A DNA stretch of 64,000 bases from the NCBI GenBank assembly GCA_029204225.1, contig CM055103.1:57212205-57276204 (forward strand). The letters run 5' to 3'. Numbering within the stretch: the first letter of the stretch is position 1; every line of letters starts with the position of its first letter. The notes under the pieces are model-generated. The model was not told the origin of the DNA. It saw nothing but the letters and a program-made list of their open reading frames with translations, and did no database searches. Position numbers and translations under genes: made by a program. Below are positions 48,188-59,983 of this stretch, piece by piece. The stretch comes from Diphasiastrum complanatum (taxonomy: Eukaryota > Streptophyta > Lycopodiopsida > Lycopodiales > Lycopodiaceae).

Positions 48188-48931
48188 TTGAAGTGAAGAA
48201 AACTCAAATGATGAACAATAAATGTTGTTACACACTTTCAATAGGATCCAATAATTGAGTACTATCTCCTCCTATGAAAGATCTTGCAACTATTTGTGAA
48301 TTGATTCTCACTAGCTACTCAAATCTCTCTAAAACAAGATCTATTTCACATCAAATGATGGAGTATAGACAAAGTTAGGATCTAAGACTCTTAGCACGTG
48401 TGAAATACACTAAGAAATCAAATTTGACTCAAATACAATGATATTGCATGAAACAAAATGGCTAAGATCTCAAAACAGTGCCTAGATCACATATAGATGA
48501 GATTGGCAAGCATACAACTGTGATTTTGGATCAACTAAGCAATCTCTTGACCAAACCAAATGTGTCCACCCAGGTCTAGGTGCCCTACCTAACCCTCTTC
48601 AAAATTTTGTAACTTTTGATTGGCTCAACCAAATGAAATGAAACTGATTGCAACAGAAACTAGACAAAAATAGCTTCAAAACAAGCTATCAAGCAAGATA
48701 AATGGATCAAACATGAGAGAGAACTTCCAAACTGAAATTGGATGTTCCTCACATGTGTCTGAGCACCTGATTCCATATAGTACCAGGTCAGACCCAATCA
48801 ATGTCCTTTTGATCTCTTTTGATCCAAGATTGAACAAGATAGCTAGGAAAATGGGCCTTGACAACTTCTAGCTCAAGATTGATGAAATTTTTTTCACTTA
48901 GATGGATCAAAATGCATGGTAACCTTTGGTA

Positions 48932-48944
48932 GGCTCTAATACCA
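48932..48944 (-). promoter_or_regulatory. PBS of the nested copia
   Basis: On the minus strand TGGTATTAGAGCC follows the 5' LTR. It differs from the initiator-Met form (TGGTATCAGAGCC) at one base. Confidence 0.88.
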
Positions 48945-49680
48945 TGTTGAATTTCACACGTGTGGACTGTCCACTACATGTACTTGTGATCTCCTAAGGT
49001 GTGTAGATGCACAAGATCAAGACTAGATTGAGTTTCAAGATCAATCTTAGATCCTATGGCAAAAACACACTACTACATGCATTCAATCACTTCCAACTCT
49101 CACTCACACGTGTGGGAAGTATTCAAAAAACAATCTAAGTAAAAACAAGCTGCTCTCCTTGGGTAGAGAGAGAAAATGCATTATGAGCTCTCGGGTAGAG
49201 AGAGAAAGCTAGAAATCCAATAACTCACAAAATCCATGAAATCACCAAAACAATTAGATTCAAAATGAGGAGTACAATGATACTAGTAGGTCCACGAGCT
49301 ACCACTATGCTTAACTATGATTGGACCATATTTTGTCACCTCTTGATCCTATTGGATCATTGATACATGCACCTCTTAATTCTATTGGACTATATTCAAG
49401 CACACCTCAATTTCCTATTGGACCTCACAAGGTTCCACCTCTAAATCCTATTGGACCTCTTGGAAATCATCAAACAAAAACTTTACACTTGTCTACACTC
49501 TAATTGGCACGTGTTTAGCCTCTTACTCTATTTTGGCTCAATAGTGGCATTACAAGTGGAAATGCATAATTTGCCATCTATGCCAAATTTATTCCTATCA
49601 ACATCCTACACCTAGATGCTTGATGTAAAAAACATAAGACCCCTATATCTAACATAGATAATCTTTTTCAATTCTTCACA
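48945..49680 (-). repeat. 5' LTR of the nested copia
   Basis: It begins TGTTGAATTTCACACG next to the PBS and ends TTCTTCACA, followed by the ATATT target duplication. The row of CCAAT words seen in the left LTR is kept (ATTGG at 49320 onwards). Confidence 0.94.
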
Positions 49681-50420
49681 ATATTCCACAAGACAAGTTT
49701 TCTAGATCCATTAGAGGAGTTCTAAATCCAAAAAAGACCCTTTGTAAAGATTCTTTTTATATTTTTTCTCGAATTTTTCTTACACGTGGACTAATCAAAA
49801 CACTGAAATTTGAAATCTACGTAACGTCACTTTTTGAGTCCACATTTTGATTCCATACTAAAAATGGCATAACGTTTTAGTGGTAAGTCCAAATTTAGTG
49901 AAATTTGGTGCATTGGAAAGCGCTTGACAAAGACTTTCCAATGATATGTAGATGACATACTTCTGAGCTACAATTAAAAAGTTATGGCAAGTCAGAAGTC
50001 TTAGTGTTATAATATTTTAATAATAAAAAAGGCATCTTGCACGAATTCTTAAAGGGTCTTTTTGAAACTCTAAATGAGACACAAAAAGTGGTTTGAGACA
50101 CTTTGGTTGGTTTGAATTCTACTTTTGGCATGTGTGAAATGCTTCAAAAGAAAACACTATTGACACTTAGAAGGCTCAAAGGGTGTTCAAATACTTCAAA
50201 CTCAGTCTTGATCTATAGTTTCTTGTGTTGGATGCTCAAAACAATGAATTCAGAACAAAGTATAATTGAATCAAATCAAAATGCTGTCACTCAGATTTTG
50301 GACCTATCCCTATCCTCTTTAAGAGCTTATAACTCTTGCTAGACACATCAGATTGATTTGATTTCAATTTCTATGGAAAGTACAGATCAAATGCTTTCTA
50401 TCAAGCTATAACACTGCTAT
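49681..50420 (-). other. Leader of defective copia copy 1 (part 2)
   Basis: It matches 58994-59742 closely and stops matching after CACTGCTATCTTT. Copy 1 is truncated here; copy 2 continues to its PBS and LTR. Confidence 0.85.
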
Positions 50421-50959
50421 CTTTCCATCAGATACAATAAAACAACTTTTGGTCATTTGATCTCTATTTGTGTATCTTCGTCTCTAATCGCTCAGTTCCT
50501 TACATAGTCGTTGAATGATCTATTGTTATTCTATTTATAGAGGTTAAAAGATCATTAACAACTTTAGTCATGATCCATAGATCAGCTATTGTCGCGAAGC
50601 ATGAAGACATGGAGAGGTACTAGAAATCTCCTTCAGGAGCATGACCAGAAGCGTAAGAGTACAGTGACATTGCAGCCACATGTTGCGCAAGCAAGCTCCT
50701 GTGGATGCTTTAGCGATCCTTCTCTTTGTAAGCGGGAGCCCTGAGCCTAGGAGGTTGCATGTAGATCATAGGTAAGGTCCCTGCGGTGCCCTGGTGGTGC
50801 CTGATGGTGCATCTCCTTCGTATAGTGATCGCATGCTAGTCTCATGTGGTGCCTTGGCAGTTTTTGATTGTTGAGGTTTTGTGACTATTTCTATAGACTG
50901 TTTGAAAAGGCAGTTCATTTCTGTAGAATTCTTAAGAGAGTAATTTTCTTAATTGATGA
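50421..50959. other. No gene seen
   Basis: A somewhat GC-richer passage (50620-50860) with GGTGCC words but no convincing frame, RNA or repeat structure. Confidence 0.45.
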
Positions 50960-51218
50960 GGAGGGCAGATGAGTAGGAGTAAGAATAACTCCAACAATGT
51001 AAACTTGACGAAATTTCTTTTTTTGCGATTTTATGTCGGAATATATGTCGCAAACGACTATTTTTTTGTTGTTGTGTAAGTTGACTTACATGAAACACAA
51101 AATGCAGTTGAATTTTTATGTTTAGTTCTAGATGATAAGCTAAATGCTTGACTCTTTTTACTATATTGCAACGTCCATAGTGCCCTGTTGATAGCTCACA
51201 ACTACTTCTAGTACACAT
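50960..51218 (-). pseudogene. Ty3/gypsy integrase C-terminal fragment
   Basis: The minus strand encodes LSTGHYGRCNIVKRVKHLAY, then HLELNIKI and FVFHVSQL. This is the pattern of the gypsy integrase C-terminus (LS-R-YG-F-I-I--AY-L-L ... HPVFHVSLL), as at 17842-18066. The aromatic and Gly positions are partly kept. It is short and isolated. Confidence 0.65.
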
Positions 51219-52414
51219 TACCTTTTTTTTTTTTTTGAAGTTTGTTAACCTTGGATTAGAGACTTTTTACAAAAAGTACATGTAATAAAAAAAAATCAAA
51301 GAAGTGCAAGTTTACCAACCTCTTTAAAAAGTAGAAGGGGGGCGATGATAAGATCACCATTTTCCCTACTATTCTTTTCTAAGCAAATTTTTTCATAGGG
51401 TGATACTCCTAATGCATTGCCAGTAAACATTAGTCTTCAAATCATCAAAAATAATATCATTCAACAGCACATTACTTTTGAGTCCTTGGATATCCTTAGA
51501 TACACCCAATTCACAACTTGAATCTTATGAGAAGATATTTTCTGCATATATAATGCTATGTTTGATTTTGGGCACTATAGACATGAAACTTGTTGCATGT
51601 CATTCAAAATAACAACCACCTTTTGGATTTTAATTCCCTTACTCTAAAAAAAGATCGATGATCTAGGATACAAACTAAAACTAGTTGTTGGGTAACTTGA
51701 TAAGCTATCACCCAATTAACATTGTGAGATATTTAAGTCTTGAAAAAATACAACAGCTCATCCTTCAAAGTTTCAAATTCATATTACTCAGTGTATTGAG
51801 TAGAGTTATGTAAATACCATTTTCTGAACTTTTTTATGCATCTACCTACACTATTTTCAATGCAAACCATTCTCACTTTTGTACTCAAATCATAAAGTAA
51901 TTATTGCTTAGCCACAATTGTCAAAATGTAATCCTCCAATTATTTGGAATTATGCAAAAATCAACATTATAGACATTAACGTGTAAAACCTAAAAACGTA
52001 GCAGGACTTCAAAGATATGGTTGTCTCCATCTCTAAAGATTTCTCTCCTATTTGAAGCCATTTCTTAATATGTCATATCCCTGGCGTGAAAATCACGTTA
52101 CGTAAAAAAAGGAAGAGAAACCTTTATCAGAAAAAAAAAATTAAATTCTAAATTCAATAAATAAGCACATCATATAATGACAACAGAGAATTAGGAGAGT
52201 CCACAAGAAAAAAAGGACAAAATCTTTATTCACATTTGATCCATTTCCTTCAGAGAGGACTTCAGCTTCTCTGATCGCTCTCTGATGACAGCACTGGTTT
52301 TAACATTTCTAATGCTAATTTAGGAGCATCTCCCTCATCCTCATAAGGGCCAATTAAACCCGAGAGAATGAGCCGGGTCTCGAATCCAGGACAGAAGTCA
52401 TTCAAAACGGCTTT
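51219..52414. other. No gene seen; possible gypsy LTR start
   Basis: AT-rich. At 51330 AGAAGGGGGGCGATGATAAGATCACC could be a polypurine tract and LTR start, similar to 32463. The part next to 52414 is probably the 3' untranslated side of the minus-strand gene that follows. Confidence 0.4.
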
Positions 52415-53693
52415 TCAGAGGACACAGTAAGCCTTTGGCGCTGACGGTGACAAGTCCAGCTCACCAATGTGCTTGGAGAGTGCTTTGCATTTAAGAAGCT
52501 CTGTCTGTCCATCTGGGCTGTACTTGTTGCTGAAGCAGAAAATAAAGTTGTTGGGCAAGTTCCCAATGTAGTGGGCCATAGACCTGTCCAGAGTTCCTGC
52601 TTCAACTTTCTCCCGAGAGCCCTCCCTTCGCATTGCAAATGCATCAAGCTCCACTGCATCCTGCATTTGGTTCAAATTATTGCAAAATGAGTATAATGAA
52701 GACAAAAAAACATAACAAACACACGCAAGTTGAATTGTTGGGTCAGACTTGCCTCGGTGCCTTCATCAATGTCTTTGGTTTGCGCAAGGTTAATTCCTTT
52801 GCCTTTGTACTTCACGTCAGCAGTTTTCCCTTCGAGTACCTCGAATGGCCTCGTTTGAACTGGTGGTAGTTGAAGCATTTTCAATTGGCAAAGCACCCTT
52901 GCCAGTGCTTGCTCGGTGGTGTCCGTGTCATGCCCGATCAGCTTCTCATACGTGTCGTCGGGCTGGGTGTGGTCGAAAGTGGAACTGCCATTCTGCAGAT
53001 TTACCAATGCTGTCAGCATCTCATCTTCTCGCAAGCCGAGAATATGTTGCAAGTCACGCATGAACACATACTCCTGCCCATCAATGATGATTGGAGCAAG
53101 GCCATGGATTCGAAGCACGACGTCATCGGACTCATCTATATCTTCTGGCTCCGCTAATGTGGATGGACCTGTTGCCTCTTGCGCAGCCAAGGTTGCTTCG
53201 TGCTCCACAGATAAATCTTCCTCTTCACCCGGGTCGTTCATCTCGTTCACCTGCTCACTAGGATTGTGTTTGGTGCTGGCCACAGTCGCTGGAAACTCAT
53301 TAAGCAAAAAAATAACAGTAATCTCACCGGATAGAAACTTCTTTCCTACACTTTCAAGATCAAAAGTTTTCAGCTGATCCTTTGTCAGCTCCAAGTAATG
53401 ATCGTTAACCAAGTGACTAATAAATCTGTTGAGACGAGCGATAAAGGGTCTATCTCCTTTCCATATATAACTAAGCAAGTTATATGGAATCCACATGATA
53501 GTGGAATTTGTATGGCATAAGGCTTCAAAGTTTCATCTATATACTCACTCACGTACGTGAATGCATCCATATTAGCCCGTAGAGTGGCAAGCGAGTCTAT
53601 TCTACTGGTAAACATACAATAAATACAATCTAACAGATCTAAAAACTCTGTGGGGGCTAGCAGATTGGCCAACTCTATTTTAGGGGACGACAT
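52415..53693 (-). pseudogene. Acidic orphan protein gene, two exons, one frameshift
   Basis: From ATG 53693 (MSSPKIELANLLAPTEF) the frame runs to about 53500. It shifts by one base near PLS/MWIPYNLL and continues through an acidic middle (NDPGEEEDLSVEHEA, EPEDIDESDD) and DGQEYVFMRDLQHILGL to GTE at 52753. The intron 52752-52661 starts GC (GAG/GCAAGT) and ends CAG. Splicing joins GTE to DAVELDAF in frame. Exon 2 ends SAPKAYCVL with a stop at 52415. The whole would be about 390 residues. No known domain is recognised. It follows the transposase-like gene on the same strand by about 265 bp, which suggests an accessory gene of the same element; that is inference. Confidence 0.6.
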
Positions 53694-53958
53694 TGTTATG
53701 CAACTAAGAACACTAATTGACCAGCAAACTAGTAGTCTTATTGAACAAGACAAGCTAAATTACGAGGAAACAAATATCAACAAAGCAAGAAGTGACAACA
53801 AAATGAAAACCCCCACTCTTATATAGAGGGACATGTATCCAAAAATAGATATTATTATAAAACCAAATAAAATAATTTCTATTTATAACAACAATCCAAT
53901 TCGGCAGTAATATTTATCACAAAGGAATATTCGAATTACAATTCAACATATATTGTTT

Positions 53959-56594
53959 CTATTCCATCTCATCAGTTTCCGTAGTTTCTCTAGCGCTGTT
54001 TTCCAAAACATTGGATGTTGGTGTCCTCGACATCCATCTCTTTCCAACTTGGACTCTAGACATCCTCCATTCTTGATGCCTTGTTCTAGCATTAGAGGAT
54101 TGCCATGTTGTCTTTCTGACTGAATTTGAATTGGAGATCATTGAACACAACTCTTCAGTTCTTGTGTTTTGAAAGTGTCCTCAGCCCAAAACTCCTCTGT
54201 AAAACCATTGGAATATCTCAACCAATGCATTGCTAAGACCCTTTCCTCCGCCATGCCATGAATTTTTGAAAAACGCAGCCTTTGCCCTGTAATGACTCTT
54301 TTCCATGCCTTGCGTATTCCAAATAGCTAATGATCCATAGGTTTTCATAAACCAAACCCATGAGCATAGAAGATGTGCTGTTCATAGAAAATTTGTATTA
54401 GTTTAAATCTTTACAAATACATAAATATGAAAGTAAAAAATATGAGACACACATACCATATAGTGAGTTATGTGTGTTTCTCCCCATGCATTGATCATCA
54501 ATTCAGTAAATGTTTTGACTTCTCTTGCGTATCTATCCAAATCTTTATCTCTCACAATCCTTTTGTTGATAGTTTGTGACAAGGCATTGCCAAACCGTGG
54601 CACGTGTACTTGCCATGTGAGGATCTGAGCCAATATTTTATTTTCCTCCAGTACTCCCATTCAACACTGCTTTCACGTGCAGTATGATTTGACAATAGGT
54701 GTCTCGCTTTCGCACCACCCATTGAAACTTTTGCTGGAACATCTTGCATTTTTCCACTCATCTCAACGTCTTTGGTAAGACTCACGTGGCCCCCATGCAA
54801 TCCCATATCGGATAAAATTATCTCTAGATTTCTAATGCTAACATCTGCTCTTGATTTGGGCTGCATGTTCCATGCGTAACAACAATGCAAAAATAATAAT
54901 TTGTCCAGTATTCGTAATTCACCATGCATTGTGCAAAAATGGACTCTTTCGAGAGGAATGTTCAACACAGGACTCCAAGCCTTGTCTAGATTGTGCCTAT
55001 TTGGTGCACGACGTTGGTTGCAATTCAAAATACTTTTGTTCCGTCCAGATTCAAACATACAATATATATAAAAATTCTTTGCATTTGCACTGAGACCACA
55101 ACCGTACATGCATTTCAAAGTCTTCAAATCAGCAGCTAGGTGCCATTCTACAGCAAAGCTTTCTCCTTCAACATTGAGCAATTTGCCTTCATTTTGTGCA
55201 TGTATTATCTTAAATATACTACATTTTTCAAATAGCCACTCCAGTACGTCGTGAGACTCCTTAGGAACTTCAAATGCAGAATTCATCAAGGTGATTGTGA
55301 CACGTTCAAGTTTACGCCCTTTTACGATTTCTGCTTCGTCCAACTTAATAACAAATATAACTTTACCTCCGCAATCTGTAAAACAGAAATTTCATTACTA
55401 AAATATATTAGTTGAAGAAAAGCATACAATTGAAAACCAAAATCCACAATAAATGTTCTTACCATTTGTTCTAACTTCGTAATGTCGGATCATCATCGCT
55501 TGGACCTTTTTCCAGATCTAAGAATATATTGTTGCCTTGATGATAACGAAAACATGTCGGAGGTCCTTTCTTCTTATTGGTTACTGTAAAAGAATCCTCA
55601 ATATGTTGAAACTCTCCTAATTCAGAGAGCAATATCGAATTGCATTCTCGTTTGGCGGATTCGACAAGTTTATAAGTAGGTATTATTTGATGGCGTTTTA
55701 ACCCATTTTTGTCAGAGCGTTTCATATACTTCTTCAAAGCTCTATACCCCTTGCAACTCACACCTCCTTGGTCAGATGCGTACACCATCTCTTTAACATT
55801 TGGATTTGGCTTGAACTTGTCGCTAGCTTTTTTGCAATCATCAAGCGAATTCAATCACTTGTTTCATCTTCCACAATCTTAATCCAATCTTTACCCGTCA
55901 AAAAATGTTTCATATATTTTCCGGCAATAAAATCTTTTCCAACCGTCTTTTTCAAGAACTCTTTTGTGTCCCTCATACGTCTTTTACTGGCACCACCACC
56001 TGGTGCCAAAGTTTCTAGTTTGTGTCTCTTCGTGTTTTTATTTTCTGCTTGCTGATCCATCGAGACTCTACGGTTTCGTTGTAAGCCATATATTGTCCTC
56101 TGAAATATATTGATTGAAGATTGCAATTCTTCAATTTTTGCGACAGAACTGGCAAGCTCTATTTTCAAACCATTTATCTCATGTTCCAATTTCATATTTA
56201 TTCCATGCAATGAGTTTAAATTGTCATTCATACTCAATATATGAATGTTTGCCGTATTTGCCAATGTCTCAGCTTGAATTCTTCGAGAATCCATTGCTTG
56301 ACAATAGCCAAGCAGTCCATTCCAACCATCCCCAACGAACCTTAACAAGTTATGTACATCAGAAAATTTAGGAGGAGCATCTACCAGTGGATTATGAGGG
56401 TATAAATCACCTCTTACCCATAGGTCAATATGTTTTTTTCCTTCTAATCTCCAACAATGCATGTCATACGGATTTAAGTTAACACCCCATGCATCTTTGG
56501 TGGTCGCATAATCCTTCTCTAACTTCACATGTAAGTGATATTTGGTTGTCATCTTGAAGATGTCGAATTTTCCAAAAGAATCTATGTAGAACAT
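53959..56594 (-). pseudogene. Transposase-like gene of an uncharacterised family
   Basis: Exon 1 (56594-55463) encodes YHLHVKLEKDYATTKDAWGV, a likely coiled coil (NSLHGINMKLEHEINGL ... SSVAKIEELQSS), then a basic stretch (NTKRHKLE, ASKRRMRD). Frameshifts lie near 55852 and 55510. Introns 55462-55376 and 54456-54378 are GT-AG. Exon 2 has EWHLAADLKTLKCMYGCGLS, then YIYC, then HFCTMHGELRILDKLLFLH and REVKTFTELMINAWGETHITH. Exon 3 has SLAIWNTQGMEKSHYRAKAA and a Ser/Arg-rich tail after an in-frame TGA. From memory, the order ADLK...C..C, H..LRI.D, QG.EK resembles uncharacterised repetitive proteins of corals and Glomeromycota. The acidic residues could be a DDE-type site, but this is not proven. 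The frame at the exon 2/3 junction is off by one. Confidence 0.6.
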
Positions 56595-56966
56595 TACAAT
56601 ATACCTTAATCAAATGGTGTCAAAGTTCAATGTGAACTAACCATGATATAAGCTTTATTAGGCATATACTAGTTTCCATCCCTAGGGTCCTATTGTAGTT
56701 AGGACAATGAAAGGTCGTCCTATACTAACCCTACTCTAGTTGTAATTTGTTACTTACCTATTAGTTGCCTATGATAGTCTATGCAAATAACCTACAATAG
56801 TCTATGAAAATGAGACCTACATTTAGGCCTTAACTCTTGCTCACCTTGTATGGTAACCCAAGGTAAAGGTGCCACGTAGGATTGATTAGCACTAAATTAA
56901 TTATGATTAGAAAACTTGTTTAGGCAAGGAAGAGGCCCTTTTTGAGTCCAAAAAGGGCCCTAATGT
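56595..56966. other. Spacer between the transposase-like gene and a copia
   Basis: No frame is visible. It would hold the promoter of the minus-strand gene. A short inverted repeat (AGGCCCTTTTTGAGTCCAAAAAGGGCCC) lies at 56931-56958, just before the copia fragment begins; 12 bp arms can form a hairpin. Confidence 0.6.
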
Positions 56967-58839
56967 TTATAGCTTCACCCCAATATTCAATAGGCAAAGA
57001 AACTGCTACTCGAATTGCTTTAGCACATTCACATAAAGATCTGTTTTCCCTCTCAGCTACTCCATTTTGGGATGGAGAATAGGCACAAGGTTATTCTCTC
57101 TTTATTCCTTCACCTTCACAATAATTATGAAACTTGTTGGAGATATATTCACCTCCTCCATCACATCTTAAAGCTTTAACTTTGCAAGAAAACTGTTTTT
57201 CTACATAAGCTTTGAAGATAAGGAAGTGATCAAAAACCATAGCCTTTGAAGAAAGTAGATACAACCAAGTGTATCTAGTAAAGTCATCAATAAAGGTGAC
57301 AAAATATGTTGCACCACCAATACTTTTAGGAGAGAAAAAATGTACATCTGAATGTATGAGTTCCAATGGATAAGTAGTCTTTATAAAAGACTTCTGATAT
57401 GGCTTTCTGTGTGACTTTGGAATGGCACAAGCCTCACGAGGCTTGAAATCTTTAGAAAGAGATTTTGGAAGACCAAAAGCCTTCTCCTTCTTAACCATAG
57501 AAGACATAGATATAAAGTTAGGATGTCCCAACCTTCTATGCCACAACTCCTCCTTAGATAACAAAGCAAATTCACAAATGTTTGCATTCTCATAAGAATT
57601 CAAGTTAAAAATTCCACCACATCTAGTTCCATCAGCAAGGATCTCATCTTTTCTCTTGATAAAACAAGTAATGGAGTTGAACTTTACATCACAACCATTA
57701 TCAAGCAACTTTCCCACACCAATTAAGTTCTTTGTAAGTTTTGAAATGAAAAGAACATTAGAAAGTACAAGAACTTTTGAAGAAACAAGTTTCAATGGAA
57801 TGTTGCCGATTCCTTCTATTGGACACTCATGATCATTAGTTGTGTAAATAAATCTCTTGAGTCCTTTGAAAGATAAGATTGAGTCAAACGACTCCTTTGA
57901 ACAACACATATGTGAAGAGGCTCCACTGTCTATGTACCAAGCTCCATCTTTCTTGAGAGGTAATGAAGAAAAATTGGACACCATAAGTGATCCTTCTTCA
58001 TCACTTGCAATAGAATCTTCTTCAATCTCTTTGGAGAGATTAGCTTGTTTGAGTTGGTTTTCCTTCTTAAAGCAATTAGAGGCATAGTGCCCCTTTTTGC
58101 CACAGAAGAAGCAGTTCACTTTCTTCTTCTTGGTTTTTGAGTTAGAGGGATGAGATGTTTCATCCTCTTAACCATCTTGATCTCGATCTTTGGCTTTGTC
58201 TTTGTTGTATGCTTGAGAGAATTGGTCCTTACTCCTTCCTTTCTACTTCCCTTTGAGAAAGAGGGCTTTGTCACTTCCATCATGTTCGAGTTTGTTCATC
58301 CTGGAGAGTTTATAGCTTTGTCTAGATTCTTCAGAAATAAGAATTCCTTGGAGAGTTTCTAGATTAGGTAACTCCTCCTTAATAGCAAAAGACTGAACAA
58401 GATTATCATAGTCATCTCTCAAGCCATTCAATATGACTTGAACTAGCTCAACTTGGTTAATGGTAACACCAACACAGGAAAGCTCTCTATGTAAATCCTT
58501 AACTCTCTAAACATAGTTAGATGCACTCTCTTCACTTCTTTGGAAACTTTGGAAAATCTGATTCCTAAGAGTGAGTATTCTAGAAGTATTCTTTGCTTCA
58601 TAGATGGCCTTTAGTGCATCCCAAGCTTCTTTGGCTGTAGTGCAAGATCCTATCTCTCTCAAAATTTCATTAGATACATTCATCTTAATGAAATGTAGAG
58701 CCATTCTAGCAACACCAAGCACAGTATCCATAACGTCCTGGAGAATCAAGACAAAATCCATTCTTAACTTCCAAATTGAATAATTTGAAGTGTTTAGTCT
58801 TTCACTGGCTTCTAGAAGATATCCTTTCTGAGATGCCAT
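56967..58839 (-). pseudogene. Defective copia gag-protease-integrase, copy 2
   Basis: It is nearly identical to 41463-43335: the same gag start (MASQKGYLLEASERL at 58839), zinc knuckle, protease (WYIDSGASSHM), GAG-pre-integrase and integrase start (LIHSDVH, RCDGGGEY). The four stops of copy 1 are at the same places. It is cut at 56967 inside integrase, 400 bp earlier than copy 1. Differences are scattered substitutions (for example CSKES for CSKDS). Confidence 0.9.
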
Positions 58840-59983
58840 TATAATGAAGACTTCTTAGTTATTGGATTGAGATATGTTTGAGCTTGTTCCTATCAGACTT
58901 AGAGTTGTTGCTCTCTTCACTATAGGTATTTTCAAGGTTGAACTACCTTCCTATGTGAAATACTTGCAACTATATTTGAGATGAATCTCAAATATGCCAC
59001 AAGACAAGTTTTCTAGATCCATTAGAGGAGTTCTAAATCCAAAAAAGACCCTTTGTAAAGATTTTTTTTATATTTTTTCTCAAATTTTTCTTACACGTGG
59101 ACTAATCAAAACACTGAAATTTGAAATCTACGTAACGTAACTTTTTGAGTCCACATTTTGATTCCATACTAAAAATGGCATAGCTTTTTAGTGGTAAGTC
59201 CAAATTTAGTGAAGTTTGGTGCATTGGAAAGCGCTTGACAAGGCCTTTCCAATGATATGTTAGATGACATACTTCTAAGCTACAATTAAAAAGTTATGGC
59301 AAGTCAAACGTCTTAGTGTTATAATATTTTAATAATAAAAAAAGCATCTTGCACGAATTCTTAAAGGATCTTTTTGAAACTCAAAACTCCTCTAATGAGA
59401 CACAAAAAGTGGTTTGAGACACTTTGGTTGGTTTGAAATCTACTTTTGGCATGTGTGAAATGCTTCAAAAGAAAACACTATTGACACTCAGAAGGCTCAA
59501 AGGGTGTTCAAATACTTCAAATCAGTCGTGATCTATAGTTTCTTGTGTTGGATGCTCAAAACAATGAATTCAGAAAAAAGTATAATTGAATCAAATTAAA
59601 ATGCTGTCACTCGGATTTTGGACCTATCCCTATCCTCTTTAAGAGCTTATAACTCTTGCTAGACACATCAGATTGATTTGATTTCAATTTCTATGGAAAG
59701 TACAGATCAAATGCTTTCCATCAAGCTATAACACTGCTATCTTTGGATCTACAAGGAGAACAAAGGGACTGAATAACTCTGATTTTCACACGTGCGGAAT
59801 TCTAGAATTCCGTACTTCCTCAATTCAGGTCTAAAAGTTCAGTTCAAGTCCGATTTGATCCAAATACACTTTAGAGAAAGGTTAGAAAAAGTGCAAAACT
59901 GCTTTTTTGCTTGATTTAGCTCTCAGTTTCTTGTACAATCAAAGTTGTTAGCATGCAGAGCTTATGTGGCTCTGATACCATGA
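58840..59983 (-). other. Leader and PBS of defective copia copy 2
   Basis: About 1.1 kb of untranslated sequence ends with GGCTCTGATACCA at 59971-59983, an exact initiator-Met PBS complement. Near 58993-59000 it shows the empty insertion site CAAATATGCCACAAG that corresponds to the ATATT duplication of the nested element in copy 1. Confidence 0.85.

Larger units (their letters stand above)
43493..49680 (-). mobile_element. Nearly complete nested Ty1/copia element
   Basis: It has LTRs at both ends (43493-44222 and 48945-49680), a 5-bp target duplication ATATT on both sides, an initiator-Met PBS, a polypurine tract and a gag-pol region in its normal order. The LTRs differ at about 20 positions plus a 9-10 bp indel, so it is clearly older than the element at 6391. 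The insertion site is seen empty in the paralogue at 58990-59000. Several frameshifts make it non-autonomous. Confidence 0.95.

Noticed and set aside
43863-49503. Two identical 60-residue frames rich in Pro-Ile-Gly (43863 and 49321)
   Set aside because: They lie inside the two LTRs of one element and follow the CCTATTGGA repeat; an LTR is not expected to code.
53959-56594. KDZ transposase assignment
   Set aside because: The Cys clusters and catalytic patterns I associate with KDZ elements were not seen; the match is to a different, unnamed family.
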